Shown here: positions 1-8,332 of the stretch, piece after piece
Position numbering within the stretch: the first letter of the stretch is position 1
Layout of the letters: each line of letters starts with the position of its first letter
DNA from: Bacteroidales bacterium
GTDB taxonomy: Bacteria > Bacteroidota > Bacteroidia > Bacteroidales > F082
Direction: 5' to 3'
Assembly (NCBI GenBank): GCA_015488735.1
Contig: WFNG01000179.1
Span: forward strand, 1-45,610
Length of the DNA: 45,610 bases
Made by a program: the position numbers and the translations under genes
The notes under the pieces: generated by a model
What the model was told of the DNA's origin: nothing
Databases searched by the model: none
The model's input: the letters and a program-made list of their open reading frames with translations, nothing else

Positions 1-2468
1 TGGGTAATGCACCTGCAAAAAGCCCACGTGTTGCTGATACACAAAAATGCCTGCGCGTTTCCGGAAAACACAACGATCTCGAAGAGGTAGGACATGATAC
101 CTACCACCATACCATGTTTGAGATGCTGGGTAACTGGTCTTTTGGCGATTATTTTAAGAAAGAAGCGATTGCCTGGGCATGGGAACTGTTAACAGAGGTT
201 TTTAAAATTAATCCGGATAACCTGTATGTTACCGTGTTTGGAGGAGACAAAAAAGATGGGCTGGGAAGAGATGAAGAGGCACAGCAATATTGGTTGGAAC
301 ATATTCCGGTAGGACAGATTTTACCGGGTTCAAAGAAGGATAATTTCTGGGAAATGGGTGAAACTGGCCCCTGCGGTCCTTGCTCGGAGATCCATATTGA
401 TCTGCGCAGCGATGAAGAAAAGGCCAAAAAACCCGGTCGAGAACTGGTCAATGCCGACCACTCTGAAGTTATTGAGATATGGAACCTTGTGTTTATTGAG
501 TTTAACAGGATGGCCGATGGCTCTCTGAAGCAGCTTCCGCAAAAACATATCGATACGGGTATGGGTTTTGAACGGCTTACCATGGTATTGCAAGGTGTTC
601 GTTCTAATTATGATACGGATATTTTTATGCCGCTGATTGAAAAACTGGCTGAAATGGCCGGGGACAAATATGGCATGGACGAACAAAAAGATATTGCCAT
701 GCGGGTCATTGCGGACCATTTGCGGGCGGTGGCTTTTACCATTGCCGATGGACAGCTGCCATCTAATACGGGGGCTGGTTATGTTATCCGGCGTATTTTG
801 CGGCGTGCTGTGCGTTATGGATTTACCTTTCTGGGCTTTGAAGAGCCTTTTATTTATAAAATGCTTCCCGTGTTGGTTAGCCAAATGAAAGATGTCTTTC
901 CCGAAATTGCCAATCAGCAGAAGTTGGTAAGTATGGTGATAAAAGAAGAAGAGGTAGCCTTTTTGCGGACACTTTCACAGGGGATGAAACGATTTGAACA
1001 ATATCTCGAAAAAAATAAAGAACATAAAATAATTGATGGCGATTTTGCCTTTGAGCTGTTTGATACTTTTGGCTTTCCCGTGGACCTTACCCGGCTTATG
1101 GCACACGAAAAAGGGATGGATGTGGATATGGCCGGATTTGGCAAAGGTCTTGAAAGCCAAAAAAACCGTTCGCGGAAAGCAGCAGAAAAAATTACCGATG
1201 ATTGGATAGAGCTGATTCCTGATGCTTCTGAAACTGTATTTGTTGGCTATGAGCAATTACGCTGTGATGCGCGGGTTGTGCGTTATCGTAAAGTTAGCCG
1301 AAAAAAGGAAACACTGTATGAAGTGGTGTTGGATAAGACCCCGTTTTATGCCGAGGCAGGAGGACAGGTGGGCGATACCGGCCTTCTTGTTTCTGATACC
1401 GAAACGCTACATGTAACAGATGTAAAAAATGAGAATAACCTGCGGGTACATTACGTCGCTGAGGAACTGAAAAATCCTAACGCTGTTTTCCGTGCCGAAG
1501 TAAATGCTGAAAAACGTAAACTTACGGCTAATAATCACAGTGCCACTCATTTGCTGGATGCTGCATTACGACTTGTGCTGGGAACCCATGTGGAACAAAA
1601 AGGTTCGCTGGTAAACGCACAACGTTTGCGGTTCGATTTTTCCCATTTTACCAAAATGAGCGAAGATGAAATAAAGGAAGTTGAACGCATCGTTAATAAA
1701 AAAATCCGGGAAAATATCTCTGCCAACATTCAACAGGATGTTCCTGTAGAAGAGGCAAAAAAGCAGGGGGCCATTGCTTTGTTTGGTGAGAAATACGGCG
1801 ACAAGGTTCGTGTAGTTACTTTCGACCCTGATTATTCTGTGGAGCTTTGTGGTGGTACCCATGTTCCGGCAACCGGTCAAATTGGTTGTTTTAAAATTGT
1901 ATCAGAAAGCGGTATAGCTGCCGGTGTGCGCCGTATAGAAGCGGTTACTGCCGATGCTGCTGAAACCTATATCGAAGAGCAACTTGAGCAGTTGAAGAAA
2001 ATAAAATCGCATTTTAAAGTACAGGTAAATCCGGTACAGGCAGTGGAGCACCTTCTTGAAGAAAATGCAACTTTTCATAAAGAAATAGAAAAACTGCAAA
2101 AAGAACAGGCCCATCATCTGGCTTCTGACCTGTTGGGTGAGGCTGAAAAAGTCGGTGATGTATTGTTTCTGGCAAAAAAAGTCAGTATAGAACCGGCACA
2201 GGCCAAAAACCTGGTACAGCAGCTGCGTGCCATGGGAGAAAATATTGTGGTTGTGCTGGCCATGGAGAACAGGGGAAAAGTGAATCTTGCTGTGGGTATT
2301 TCCGATGCATTGGTCAAATCAGCGCGGTATAATGCAGGTACTATCATCAAAAAAATTACGCCTTATGTAAAAGGTGGTGGGGGTGGTCAGCCGCAGTTTG
2401 CCATGGCAGGCGGGAAGAATATTTCAGGGATACCGCAGGCTCTTGAAGCGGCAAAAGCATTGCTTTAA
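1..2468 (+). CDS. alaS: Alanine--tRNA ligase (5' end outside window)
   Basis: Charges tRNA-Ala with alanine in the cytoplasm. The reading frame is open from base 3 (GNAPAKSPRVADTQKCLRV...), ahead of the first ATG in the ORF track, so the gene begins before the window and about 50 N-terminal residues are missing. Visible parts in order: the class II catalytic core (HHTMFEMLGNWSFGDYFKKE), the editing domain with zinc-binding HSATHLL and CGGTH motifs, and the C-terminal DHHA1-type end with GGGGGQPQFAMAGG. About 821 residues are present, as expected for a full-length protein of roughly 870. No frameshift is seen. No clear terminator follows the stop codon. Confidence 0.97.
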   Translation, partial: GNAPAKSPRVADTQKCLRVSGKHNDLEEVGHDTYHHTMFEMLGNWSFGDYFKKEAIAWAWELLTEVFKINPDNLYVTVFGGDKKDGLGRDEEAQQYWLEHIPVGQILPGSKKDNFWEMGETGPCGPCSEIHIDLRSDEEKAKKPGRELVNADHSEVIEIWNLVFIEFNRMADGSLKQLPQKHIDTGMGFERLTMVLQGVRSNYDTDIFMPLIEKLAEMAGDKYGMDEQKDIAMRVIADHLRAVAFTIADGQLPSNTGAGYVIRRILRRAVRYGFTFLGFEEPFIYKMLPVLVSQMKDVFPEIANQQKLVSMVIKEEEVAFLRTLSQGMKRFEQYLEKNKEHKIIDGDFAFELFDTFGFPVDLTRLMAHEKGMDVDMAGFGKGLESQKNRSRKAAEKITDDWIELIPDASETVFVGYEQLRCDARVVRYRKVSRKKETLYEVVLDKTPFYAEAGGQVGDTGLLVSDTETLHVTDVKNENNLRVHYVAEELKNPNAVFRAEVNAEKRKLTANNHSATHLLDAALRLVLGTHVEQKGSLVNAQRLRFDFSHFTKMSEDEIKEVERIVNKKIRENISANIQQDVPVEEAKKQGAIALFGEKYGDKVRVVTFDPDYSVELCGGTHVPATGQIGCFKIVSESGIAAGVRRIEAVTADAAETYIEEQLEQLKKIKSHFKVQVNPVQAVEHLLEENATFHKEIEKLQKEQAHHLASDLLGEAEKVGDVLFLAKKVSIEPAQAKNLVQQLRAMGENIVVVLAMENRGKVNLAVGISDALVKSARYNAGTIIKKITPYVKGGGGGQPQFAMAGGKNISGIPQALEAAKALL

Positions 2469-2647
2469 TTAATTGTAATTTATAAGGATAAAATTAAATT
2501 TTGAACGGTGTGTGCGGCAAAATATTGATATTTAGTAAATTGCATAAAATTATTAATGTTGAAAAAACAAGTAAATATTTGAGGATAAACGAATTCAAAA
2601 TTTATAAATATTCTTACATTTACAAACTTTAGGAGAAGTTTAAATTG

Positions 2648-3913
2648 ATGCTGACGTTTATGTTAAAATTTAAAACTATATTTTTCCGGATTCTTATTGT
2701 TTTTGCCTTTCTTAGCATGCCCTCATTTTTGATGGCGCAGAAAAAGGACAAAAGGAAAAAGGACAGGAATAAATGTCAGACTGTTTCCGAACAGGATTTA
2801 ATCAATTATTCTACGCTTAGTCCTCCGATTTCCGTTATTGATCATGCCACTGGTTGGGCAAAACAAAATAACGGAGCATGGTATTCCATGAAAAACGAAA
2901 TTCCTTTTACTGATCAGAAGGCCAACAAAGATAATTCGGGTGCCCGAAAATTGGGCCAGGATAATTTTATTCAGTTGGAAATGCGTAGTCTGATGATTGG
3001 AAATAAGCAATACAGTGTACTTATTAAAAAGTACAGAGATGGCGTTTATGAGTTTCCTGTTTTAAGAGAGAACTGGAAACCTTATCTGTCTCTTGATTAT
3101 TATGTATTTCCTACCAAGCGCCTTTTCAGTATTTTGCCAGATAGTGTTCCGTTTAACGAGGCTTATGCAATTGGATTACACGTGCTTACGCGCGGAACCA
3201 TTAAAAATTATGAACATAAAAACTGGGAAAGCATACTGGTTGGTACTGCCGAACAAACTTATCTGGGCGAAAGAGTAAATGGTTCCGATCTGATTATTGC
3301 CGTTTATCCTATTAAAAACAAAGGAGATGAAGTATGCCGGTTCAGGCTTATTAAATCTTTCGATAATAACTATCTTCAGTCTATCTATACAGCTCCCAAC
3401 CACAGGGAATATCTGTTTAAAAGACAATTTTATGAAGTGAGATTTTATACTTTCAAAAACTTTATTCAGGCTGCCAAAGACGAATACGTGAAAGTTATCC
3501 CTGAAACCGGAAATTCCAAAAAAACGGGTGATACTTTCCGGAATAATTACAATTGGGGTGTCTTGAAATACCGGGCCGGCGATTATGTTAAGGCTATCGA
3601 ATATTTTGAAAAAGCTATTTCATTAAAGCCTAATGCCAATGACTTTATGTTGTTTGCATATTTGGGTAACGCCCAAAGCAAACTTCATCGTTATAGTGAT
3701 GCCGTTGGCTCATACGACCGTGCGTTGTCAATAAATCCTGACAATGTCATGCAATATTCTAACTGGATACGAAACTATTTCAACAGGGGCGTGGCAAAAT
3801 ATTATCTTGGTGATAGGCAAGGTGCTTGTAAAGACTGGAACAAAGCGCTGGAACTTGGTTTTGGCCCTGCCCACGACTATATTATGGAATATTGTAATAA
3901 AGATCAGAAATAA
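2648..3913 (+). CDS. Secreted TPR-repeat protein
   Basis: The N-terminus has a Sec signal peptide (hydrophobic run ending SFLMAQ), followed by a lysine-rich stretch and a central region of about 250 residues that I do not recognise. Three tetratricopeptide repeats follow near the C-terminus (NWGVLKYRAGDYVKAIEYFEKA, then AYLGNAQSKLHRYSDAVGSYDRA, then FNRGVAKYYLGDRQGACKDWNKA). The GACKDW variant is common in Bacteroidota TPR proteins. The track starts at a TTG; I prefer the ATG at 2648 (or 2660), with an AGGAG about 13 bases upstream. It is probably a periplasmic or outer-membrane-associated scaffold. It lies 3 bp before the next gene, so the two are likely co-transcribed. The specific function is unknown. 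Confidence 0.8.
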   Translation: MLTFMLKFKTIFFRILIVFAFLSMPSFLMAQKKDKRKKDRNKCQTVSEQDLINYSTLSPPISVIDHATGWAKQNNGAWYSMKNEIPFTDQKANKDNSGARKLGQDNFIQLEMRSLMIGNKQYSVLIKKYRDGVYEFPVLRENWKPYLSLDYYVFPTKRLFSILPDSVPFNEAYAIGLHVLTRGTIKNYEHKNWESILVGTAEQTYLGERVNGSDLIIAVYPIKNKGDEVCRFRLIKSFDNNYLQSIYTAPNHREYLFKRQFYEVRFYTFKNFIQAAKDEYVKVIPETGNSKKTGDTFRNNYNWGVLKYRAGDYVKAIEYFEKAISLKPNANDFMLFAYLGNAQSKLHRYSDAVGSYDRALSINPDNVMQYSNWIRNYFNRGVAKYYLGDRQGACKDWNKALELGFGPAHDYIMEYCNKDQK

Positions 3914-3916
3914 CCG

Positions 3917-5110
3917 ATGATATCCCGGCTTATGAAAACGACCCGTGTATTTGTACTGATGATGGCTGTTCTGCTTTTCGGCGTTCTTGACAGCTCTGCA
4001 CAGGTACTGAATTCTAATTCGGGAAATGCATTTAAAGATAATTGGGCCATTCAGTTTCAACCGGGATTTTCCCAGTTCTATGGCGATGCTACCAACCACA
4101 ATTATTTTCAGAAACTTAAGGGAGAAATAGGCCTCTATGGAGATTTAAGTGTGCGTAAAATGATTATTCCTGCTGTGGGAGTGGGCCTTGACTTTGCTTA
4201 TGCCGGATTAAAAAGTTACAAGGACAGAAGAAAAGGCGTTCCTGTTGATTATCACCTGAGTGGAAGTTATTACGATGCCGGCCTTTTTGTCTATGTCAAT
4301 TTTAACCATCTTTTTGCCGGATATAAACCAGACCGCCGTTTTACCGCTTATGGTACAATAGGAGCAGGATGGGGATTTTGGAATTCGGCACTTACTGATG
4401 GTATTACGGGACTGACGGTTTACAGCGGGTCACAAAATGGCTCTTACAAATATAAAACCAATGCGATGGTTGTTCCGGTAAGCCTGGGTATAAACTGGCG
4501 TCTTTCTGATCGCTGGAGCGTAAATATGGGTGGAACGCTGCGTACTGTTTTTAGCGACGATGTGGATGTATGGCATGATGGCTTTAAATATGACCAGATT
4601 TTTTCTACCAACGTGGGGGTAACTTATCACCTCAGAACACGATGGGGGAGAGGCAGCAAAAGGTCAAGGCCTTCTAAAAAGAGCCCCTGCTGTAATGAAA
4701 AACAAGAAAAAACAAAACCAATTATCCCCATTTATGGATTTGATCAGATCAATGTAACACCGGCAACGGCAAAGCCTGCCAAACAGCCTCGTCCCATAGA
4801 TATGATGTCTGTTCAGAAAAAAAGTGCAAATCTAAACGTTCAGAGAATCGAGTTCCGGGTGCAGATTATGGCAACGACAAAACCATTAAATAATGTTGCA
4901 GCTTTGCAAATGCAATATCATTTACCTTATCCGGTGGTGGAAACACATCAGAATGGATTTTACCGTTATTCGGTAGGATCTTTCAAAAGCTTTTCTGAGG
5001 CTTTGGCTGCCAGCAAAGAGGTAAGACGCCTGGGTGTGGCAGGTGCTTTTGTGGTAGAATATCGCAATGGCTACCGGATTCCCATTCCTGCCAAAATGAA
5101 AAAAGAATAA
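3917..5110 (+). CDS. Outer-membrane beta-barrel protein with C-terminal SPOR-like domain
   Basis: A signal peptide (MKTTRVFVLMMAVLLFGVLDSSAQ) is followed by about 220 residues of alternating aromatic/glycine strands typical of a small outer-membrane barrel (GFSQFYGDAT, FTAYGTIGAGWGFWNS, SVNMGGTLRTVFSDD). A basic, low-complexity linker (RGSKRSRPSKKSP) leads to a C-terminal region of about 80 residues (EFRVQIMAT...GFYRYSVGSFKSFSEAL...GAFVVEYRNG). That region matches the SPOR pattern, a fold that binds denuded peptidoglycan glycan. A barrel plus SPOR would tether the outer membrane to the cell wall. The start is either 3917 or the ATG at 3932; the latter gives the cleaner signal peptide. It is co-directional with the upstream TPR gene, with a 3-bp gap. 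Confidence 0.75.
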   Translation: MISRLMKTTRVFVLMMAVLLFGVLDSSAQVLNSNSGNAFKDNWAIQFQPGFSQFYGDATNHNYFQKLKGEIGLYGDLSVRKMIIPAVGVGLDFAYAGLKSYKDRRKGVPVDYHLSGSYYDAGLFVYVNFNHLFAGYKPDRRFTAYGTIGAGWGFWNSALTDGITGLTVYSGSQNGSYKYKTNAMVVPVSLGINWRLSDRWSVNMGGTLRTVFSDDVDVWHDGFKYDQIFSTNVGVTYHLRTRWGRGSKRSRPSKKSPCCNEKQEKTKPIIPIYGFDQINVTPATAKPAKQPRPIDMMSVQKKSANLNVQRIEFRVQIMATTKPLNNVAALQMQYHLPYPVVETHQNGFYRYSVGSFKSFSEALAASKEVRRLGVAGAFVVEYRNGYRIPIPAKMKKE

Positions 5111-5148
5111 AGTCCTTCTTCTGTTATCTTTTAAAACAACGGGTTAGT

Positions 5149-6684
5149 TTAATAAAACTGTTGCCTGCCATTGTTGCTTATAATAAAAATACGTTCGTTA
5201 AAAGAAAGATCATTGTTGGTGAGTAAAAAAAGTGCTCCGGCAGGTACATCTGTAATATATCCCGATTTTCCAGCGTTAAAATTGGAAAGAATTTTCCAGT
5301 TTCCATCCCAAAAATAAAGGGTGTAGTTTTTCCCTGATTTCAACTTGTCGTGCGGACTGGTTCTTTGTAGTTTCACCGATTGACGGAAGGAGAAATCAGC
5401 ATTTAAGAATGCTTTTAATCCCTGTCTATGTAATATAAAAGGTAACCCCATACGAATAAGCATGTGTTGTTCATAACTTACGGGCAGATAAATAATGTGG
5501 GTACCCATTTCTTTAAAAAGTGCCAGAGAGTCTTTTGCTGTAGTCCAGGCAATGGGATGCCATCCCCCATCATTAAAAACGCAGAGATAAGCATATTCTG
5601 GATTTCCGTTTAGATGGAGCCAGACATTGGCAGACTGTAAAGGGTTGGTAATATCCTTGTAATAAAAGTCGCCAAGATAAGGCGGTGTACTTTTTTTGGT
5701 TTTTTTTATGGCATAAAGGCTGCTGCTGTCGCGAAAAAAAGTACGGCGGTACAATTTTGCCAGCCTGCCCTGTTTGTGCATCGCTTTTACTCTATGGTTG
5801 TATGCGAGTATGAATTCGTCCCTGTCGGGAAGGATAACCGTGGTATAAGCATAACCGAAATTGGTATCGGCCAGAAAAGGGGTGTAATCCATGGCTGCTG
5901 CTATCCCGAAAGCGCGCATAACTTTGACCTTATAAATATTGATATCGTAAAAGTTTCCCAATCCGGATTTTTCCAATTGCTTTATGGTCTGCACGTTAAT
6001 ACTTTTGTTGTAAGTGTCTTTATAATCAATTTTTTGATTGATAAGTTTATTGAGATAAAGGGCTACATCCAATGGGTGACTGGTGTCATTATAAAATTTG
6101 GAGGGCAGCGGGCCGTATTCTTTCAGAAAATATTTCCGGAATTTCTCCGGACGCTCATTGGCAACCCGGTAAGGAAGAATCCAATGGCAGAAAGTTTGAA
6201 AATCATAGTCTTTAGACCAGGGGAAGAGGGTATGCGCTTTGAAAGCTTCGTTGAGATTATGGATGAGGTAGTTGCCTTTTAATGTCTGTCCGTCAACCCG
6301 AAAACTGTCGGCATGATAAATGAGGTTTCCCCGGATTTGTTCCGTTGAATCCCAGGCACGGTTCAGGGATAAATAATCAGGATATTTTTCCGGGTTGAAA
6401 AAGTAATGGTTTCCAAGTGAGTCTTGTACGCTGTAGTAAACGGTATAATTCTTATTCATTTGAGCCATCAGGCAAAACAGGGCTTTGCGTTGCAGTGTAT
6501 CCTTGTTTTTCTCGTAATAGCCAATGGCTTTTACCAGTTCCGGTTTGTTGAGCCCTGCATTTTGAATAACCCGGCGTACACTGGCAGGAATTCCCGGCTT
6601 TGTTGATTTTAAACATTGCCAGCTTAGCATGGTTAATGCGGAAAGGGAAAAAAGAAAAATACCTTTTTTGACTAAATTATCCAT
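5149..6684 (-). CDS. Lipoprotein with degenerate transglutaminase-like fold
   Basis: About 511 residues from the ATG at 6684. The 33-residue extension in the ORF track lies upstream of a -7-like box and is probably not translated. A lipobox-type signal (ALTMLSWQC, Cys24) predicts an outer-membrane or periplasmic lipoprotein. Around residues 241-285 the sequence GNFYDINIYKVKVMRAFGIA...MDYTPF...GYAYTTV resembles the core of Bacteroidota transglutaminase-like proteins, which normally read GxCxD...RAxGIPxxxDYTP...HAWN. Here the catalytic Cys and His positions are not Cys or His, so it is likely a non-catalytic relative. The C-terminal 150 residues look like a beta-sandwich. It is convergent with the barrel gene, and its function is unknown. 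Confidence 0.65.
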   Translation of the reverse strand: MDNLVKKGIFLFSLSALTMLSWQCLKSTKPGIPASVRRVIQNAGLNKPELVKAIGYYEKNKDTLQRKALFCLMAQMNKNYTVYYSVQDSLGNHYFFNPEKYPDYLSLNRAWDSTEQIRGNLIYHADSFRVDGQTLKGNYLIHNLNEAFKAHTLFPWSKDYDFQTFCHWILPYRVANERPEKFRKYFLKEYGPLPSKFYNDTSHPLDVALYLNKLINQKIDYKDTYNKSINVQTIKQLEKSGLGNFYDINIYKVKVMRAFGIAAAMDYTPFLADTNFGYAYTTVILPDRDEFILAYNHRVKAMHKQGRLAKLYRRTFFRDSSSLYAIKKTKKSTPPYLGDFYYKDITNPLQSANVWLHLNGNPEYAYLCVFNDGGWHPIAWTTAKDSLALFKEMGTHIIYLPVSYEQHMLIRMGLPFILHRQGLKAFLNADFSFRQSVKLQRTSPHDKLKSGKNYTLYFWDGNWKILSNFNAGKSGYITDVPAGALFLLTNNDLSFNERIFIISNNGRQQFY

Positions 6685-6707
6685 AGACTTTGGAATTCTT
6701 TGTATGA

Positions 6708-6715
6708 CAAAGTTA
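6708..6715 (-). promoter_or_regulatory. Candidate -7 box for the transglutaminase-like lipoprotein gene
   Basis: On the minus strand the sequence reads TAACTTTG, a full match to the Bacteroidota -7 consensus TAnnTTTG, about 24 bases upstream of the ATG at 6684. I see no good TTG at the -33 position, so this is moderate to weak. Confidence 0.35.
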
Positions 6716-6837
6716 GAAGGATTTTTGAATTGATATGGCTTTTCCGGATGTTTGCCCTGGTTATTGGTAAAAACAGGAATCAACCTTCATTCCTTTTTGT
6801 TCTATAATTCCTTATTAATTTGCTTTTGTTAAATGAT

Positions 6838-6845
6838 TACCTTTG
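6838..6845 (+). promoter_or_regulatory. Candidate -7 box for cdsA
   Basis: TACCTTTG matches TAnnTTTG and is followed by GCA, as often seen in Bacteroidota promoters. A TTTG at 6819-6822 could be the -33 element, though the spacing of 15 is short. The box overlaps the TTG used as start in the ORF track (6843), which argues that translation starts downstream at the TTG at 6870. Confidence 0.5.
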
Positions 6846-6869
6846 CAGCCGAAAAAAAAAGATAATTCA

Positions 6870-7682
6870 TTGAAAGAATTTGTTACCAGATCTTTAACCG
6901 GGCTCGTATTTGCCGTGCTTGTTATTGGTTCTATTATATGGTCGCCATGGGCTTTCTTTGCTCTTATGGGAGGCTTCGCGATGATAGGTTTTTCTGAATT
7001 TGTAAAGTTATTCCCTTCCGATCCTAAGCCATCCGGAACAATTATTTATTATTTTCTTGGCCTTGCTGTTTATGCATTGGTAGGACTGACAGGAATGAAT
7101 GTTTTGGGGTTTTCCAATTTGCTTCTGGTAGTTTTGAGCTTTTTCATTCTGATTGCGGTGGAGCTTTTCAGGCAGCCGAAACCATCGTGGATGCAGATTG
7201 CTGCGGGCTTTAGTGCGTTGATTTACATTGCTATCCCTTTTGGTTTGATGAACAGTCTTTTTTGGATAGGAAGTGGGAACATAAATTTTCCCTGGATTTT
7301 ACTGGCTCTGTTTATTTTGGTGTGGGCCAATGATGTGTTTGCTTATCTTGTAGGATCAACTATTGGAAAGCATAAACTGTATGAGAAACTTTCTCCCGGG
7401 AAAACCTGGGAAGGGAGTATTGGCGGGTTTATTTTTACACTTGTTTTTGCCTGGATTTTCAGCCGTTTTGCATCAAATCTTAATTTGACACAATGGCTAT
7501 GGCTGGGTGTAATAATATCTATTGCCGCCAACCTGGGCGATCTGGCTGAATCGTTACTGAAACGGAATGCCGGTGTGAAAGATGCCGGAACCCTCTTTCC
7601 GGGACATGGTGGTGTACTCGACCGCTTTGATGCGGTTCTTTTTGCTACACCGTTTATATTTTTCTATTTATACACCTTATGA
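6870..7682 (+). CDS. cdsA: Phosphatidate cytidylyltransferase (CDP-diglyceride synthase)
   Basis: Integral membrane enzyme making CDP-diacylglycerol from phosphatidate and CTP, the entry to phospholipid synthesis. It has about seven to eight hydrophobic segments. The family signature sits near residues 228-254 (SLLKRNAGVKDAGTLFPGHG, then GVLDRFD), preceded by PGKTWEGSIGG. The track begins at a TTG inside a promoter box; TTG at 6870 gives (M)KEFVTRSLTGLVFAVLVIG, which looks like the usual family N-terminus, so I chose it (about 270 aa). The stop overlaps the psd start (ATGA), indicating translational coupling and a shared role in phosphatidylethanolamine synthesis. Confidence 0.93.
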   Translation: MKEFVTRSLTGLVFAVLVIGSIIWSPWAFFALMGGFAMIGFSEFVKLFPSDPKPSGTIIYYFLGLAVYALVGLTGMNVLGFSNLLLVVLSFFILIAVELFRQPKPSWMQIAAGFSALIYIAIPFGLMNSLFWIGSGNINFPWILLALFILVWANDVFAYLVGSTIGKHKLYEKLSPGKTWEGSIGGFIFTLVFAWIFSRFASNLNLTQWLWLGVIISIAANLGDLAESLLKRNAGVKDAGTLFPGHGGVLDRFDAVLFATPFIFFYLYTL

Positions 7683-8332
7683 GATTTCACAAAGAAGGAT
7701 ATAAAGTAATTCGCAATTCCTTTTTAATCAATGGAATTGTTATTTTAATTTTTGCACTTTTGCCGATAGTTATGGCTGTAAAACTGCCTTTTATTGCCGT
7801 TTTTGCCATTCTTTTTTTATGGTCACTTTATTTTTTTCGTGTTCCTAACCGAAAGCCGAATTATGGAGATCATATTTTGTCTTCAGCGGATGGAACAATT
7901 GTAGCCATTGAAGAGGTATTTGAACCTGAATATTTTAAAGAGAACAGACTTCAGGTCTCGGTTTTTATGTCGGGGTTTGACGTACATGTCAACTGGTATC
8001 CGTTTGACGGAACTATTCGTTATACTAAATACCATGAAGGCAAATATTTGCTGGCCCGCCATCCCAAGTCTTCTGAGCATAATGAACGCAGTTCCATAGT
8101 TTTGGAAAAAGAGAAGGGGAAGGATGTGCTTATCCGTCAGGTAGCCGGTATCATGGCCCGCCGCATTGTTTTTTATTCAAAAGTTGGCCAACAGGTAAAA
8201 CAGGCAGAAGAAATAGGGATGATACGTTTTGGTTCGCGGGTTGACTTTTTTCTTCCGGTGGATGTAAAACCTGTTGTTAAAATCGGACAAAAAGTGCGGG
8301 CGCAGAAAACAATTATTGCTTATTTTTCCTAG
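7679..8332 (+). CDS. psd: Phosphatidylserine decarboxylase (short, archaeal-type family)
   Basis: Makes phosphatidylethanolamine from phosphatidylserine using a pyruvoyl group formed by self-cleavage. The 217-aa length fits the short Psd family. An N-terminal membrane region (residues 14-52) precedes the conserved SADGTI (Asp71), GFDVHVNWYP (His103) and a Gly185-Ser186 pair in RFGSRVDFF, where self-processing would yield the pyruvoyl-bearing alpha chain. It is coupled to cdsA by a 4-bp overlap. Its TAG stop shares bases with the stop of the convergent LysM gene (CTAG). The phosphatidylserine synthase gene is not in the window. Confidence 0.9.
   Translation: MRFHKEGYKVIRNSFLINGIVILIFALLPIVMAVKLPFIAVFAILFLWSLYFFRVPNRKPNYGDHILSSADGTIVAIEEVFEPEYFKENRLQVSVFMSGFDVHVNWYPFDGTIRYTKYHEGKYLLARHPKSSEHNERSSIVLEKEKGKDVLIRQVAGIMARRIVFYSKVGQQVKQAEEIGMIRFGSRVDFFLPVDVKPVVKIGQKVRAQKTIIAYFS

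Noticed and set aside
330-884. 184-aa minus-strand ORF inside alaS
   Set aside because: Shadow of alaS; the plus strand has clear, complete synthetase motifs and the minus frame has no recognisable domain.
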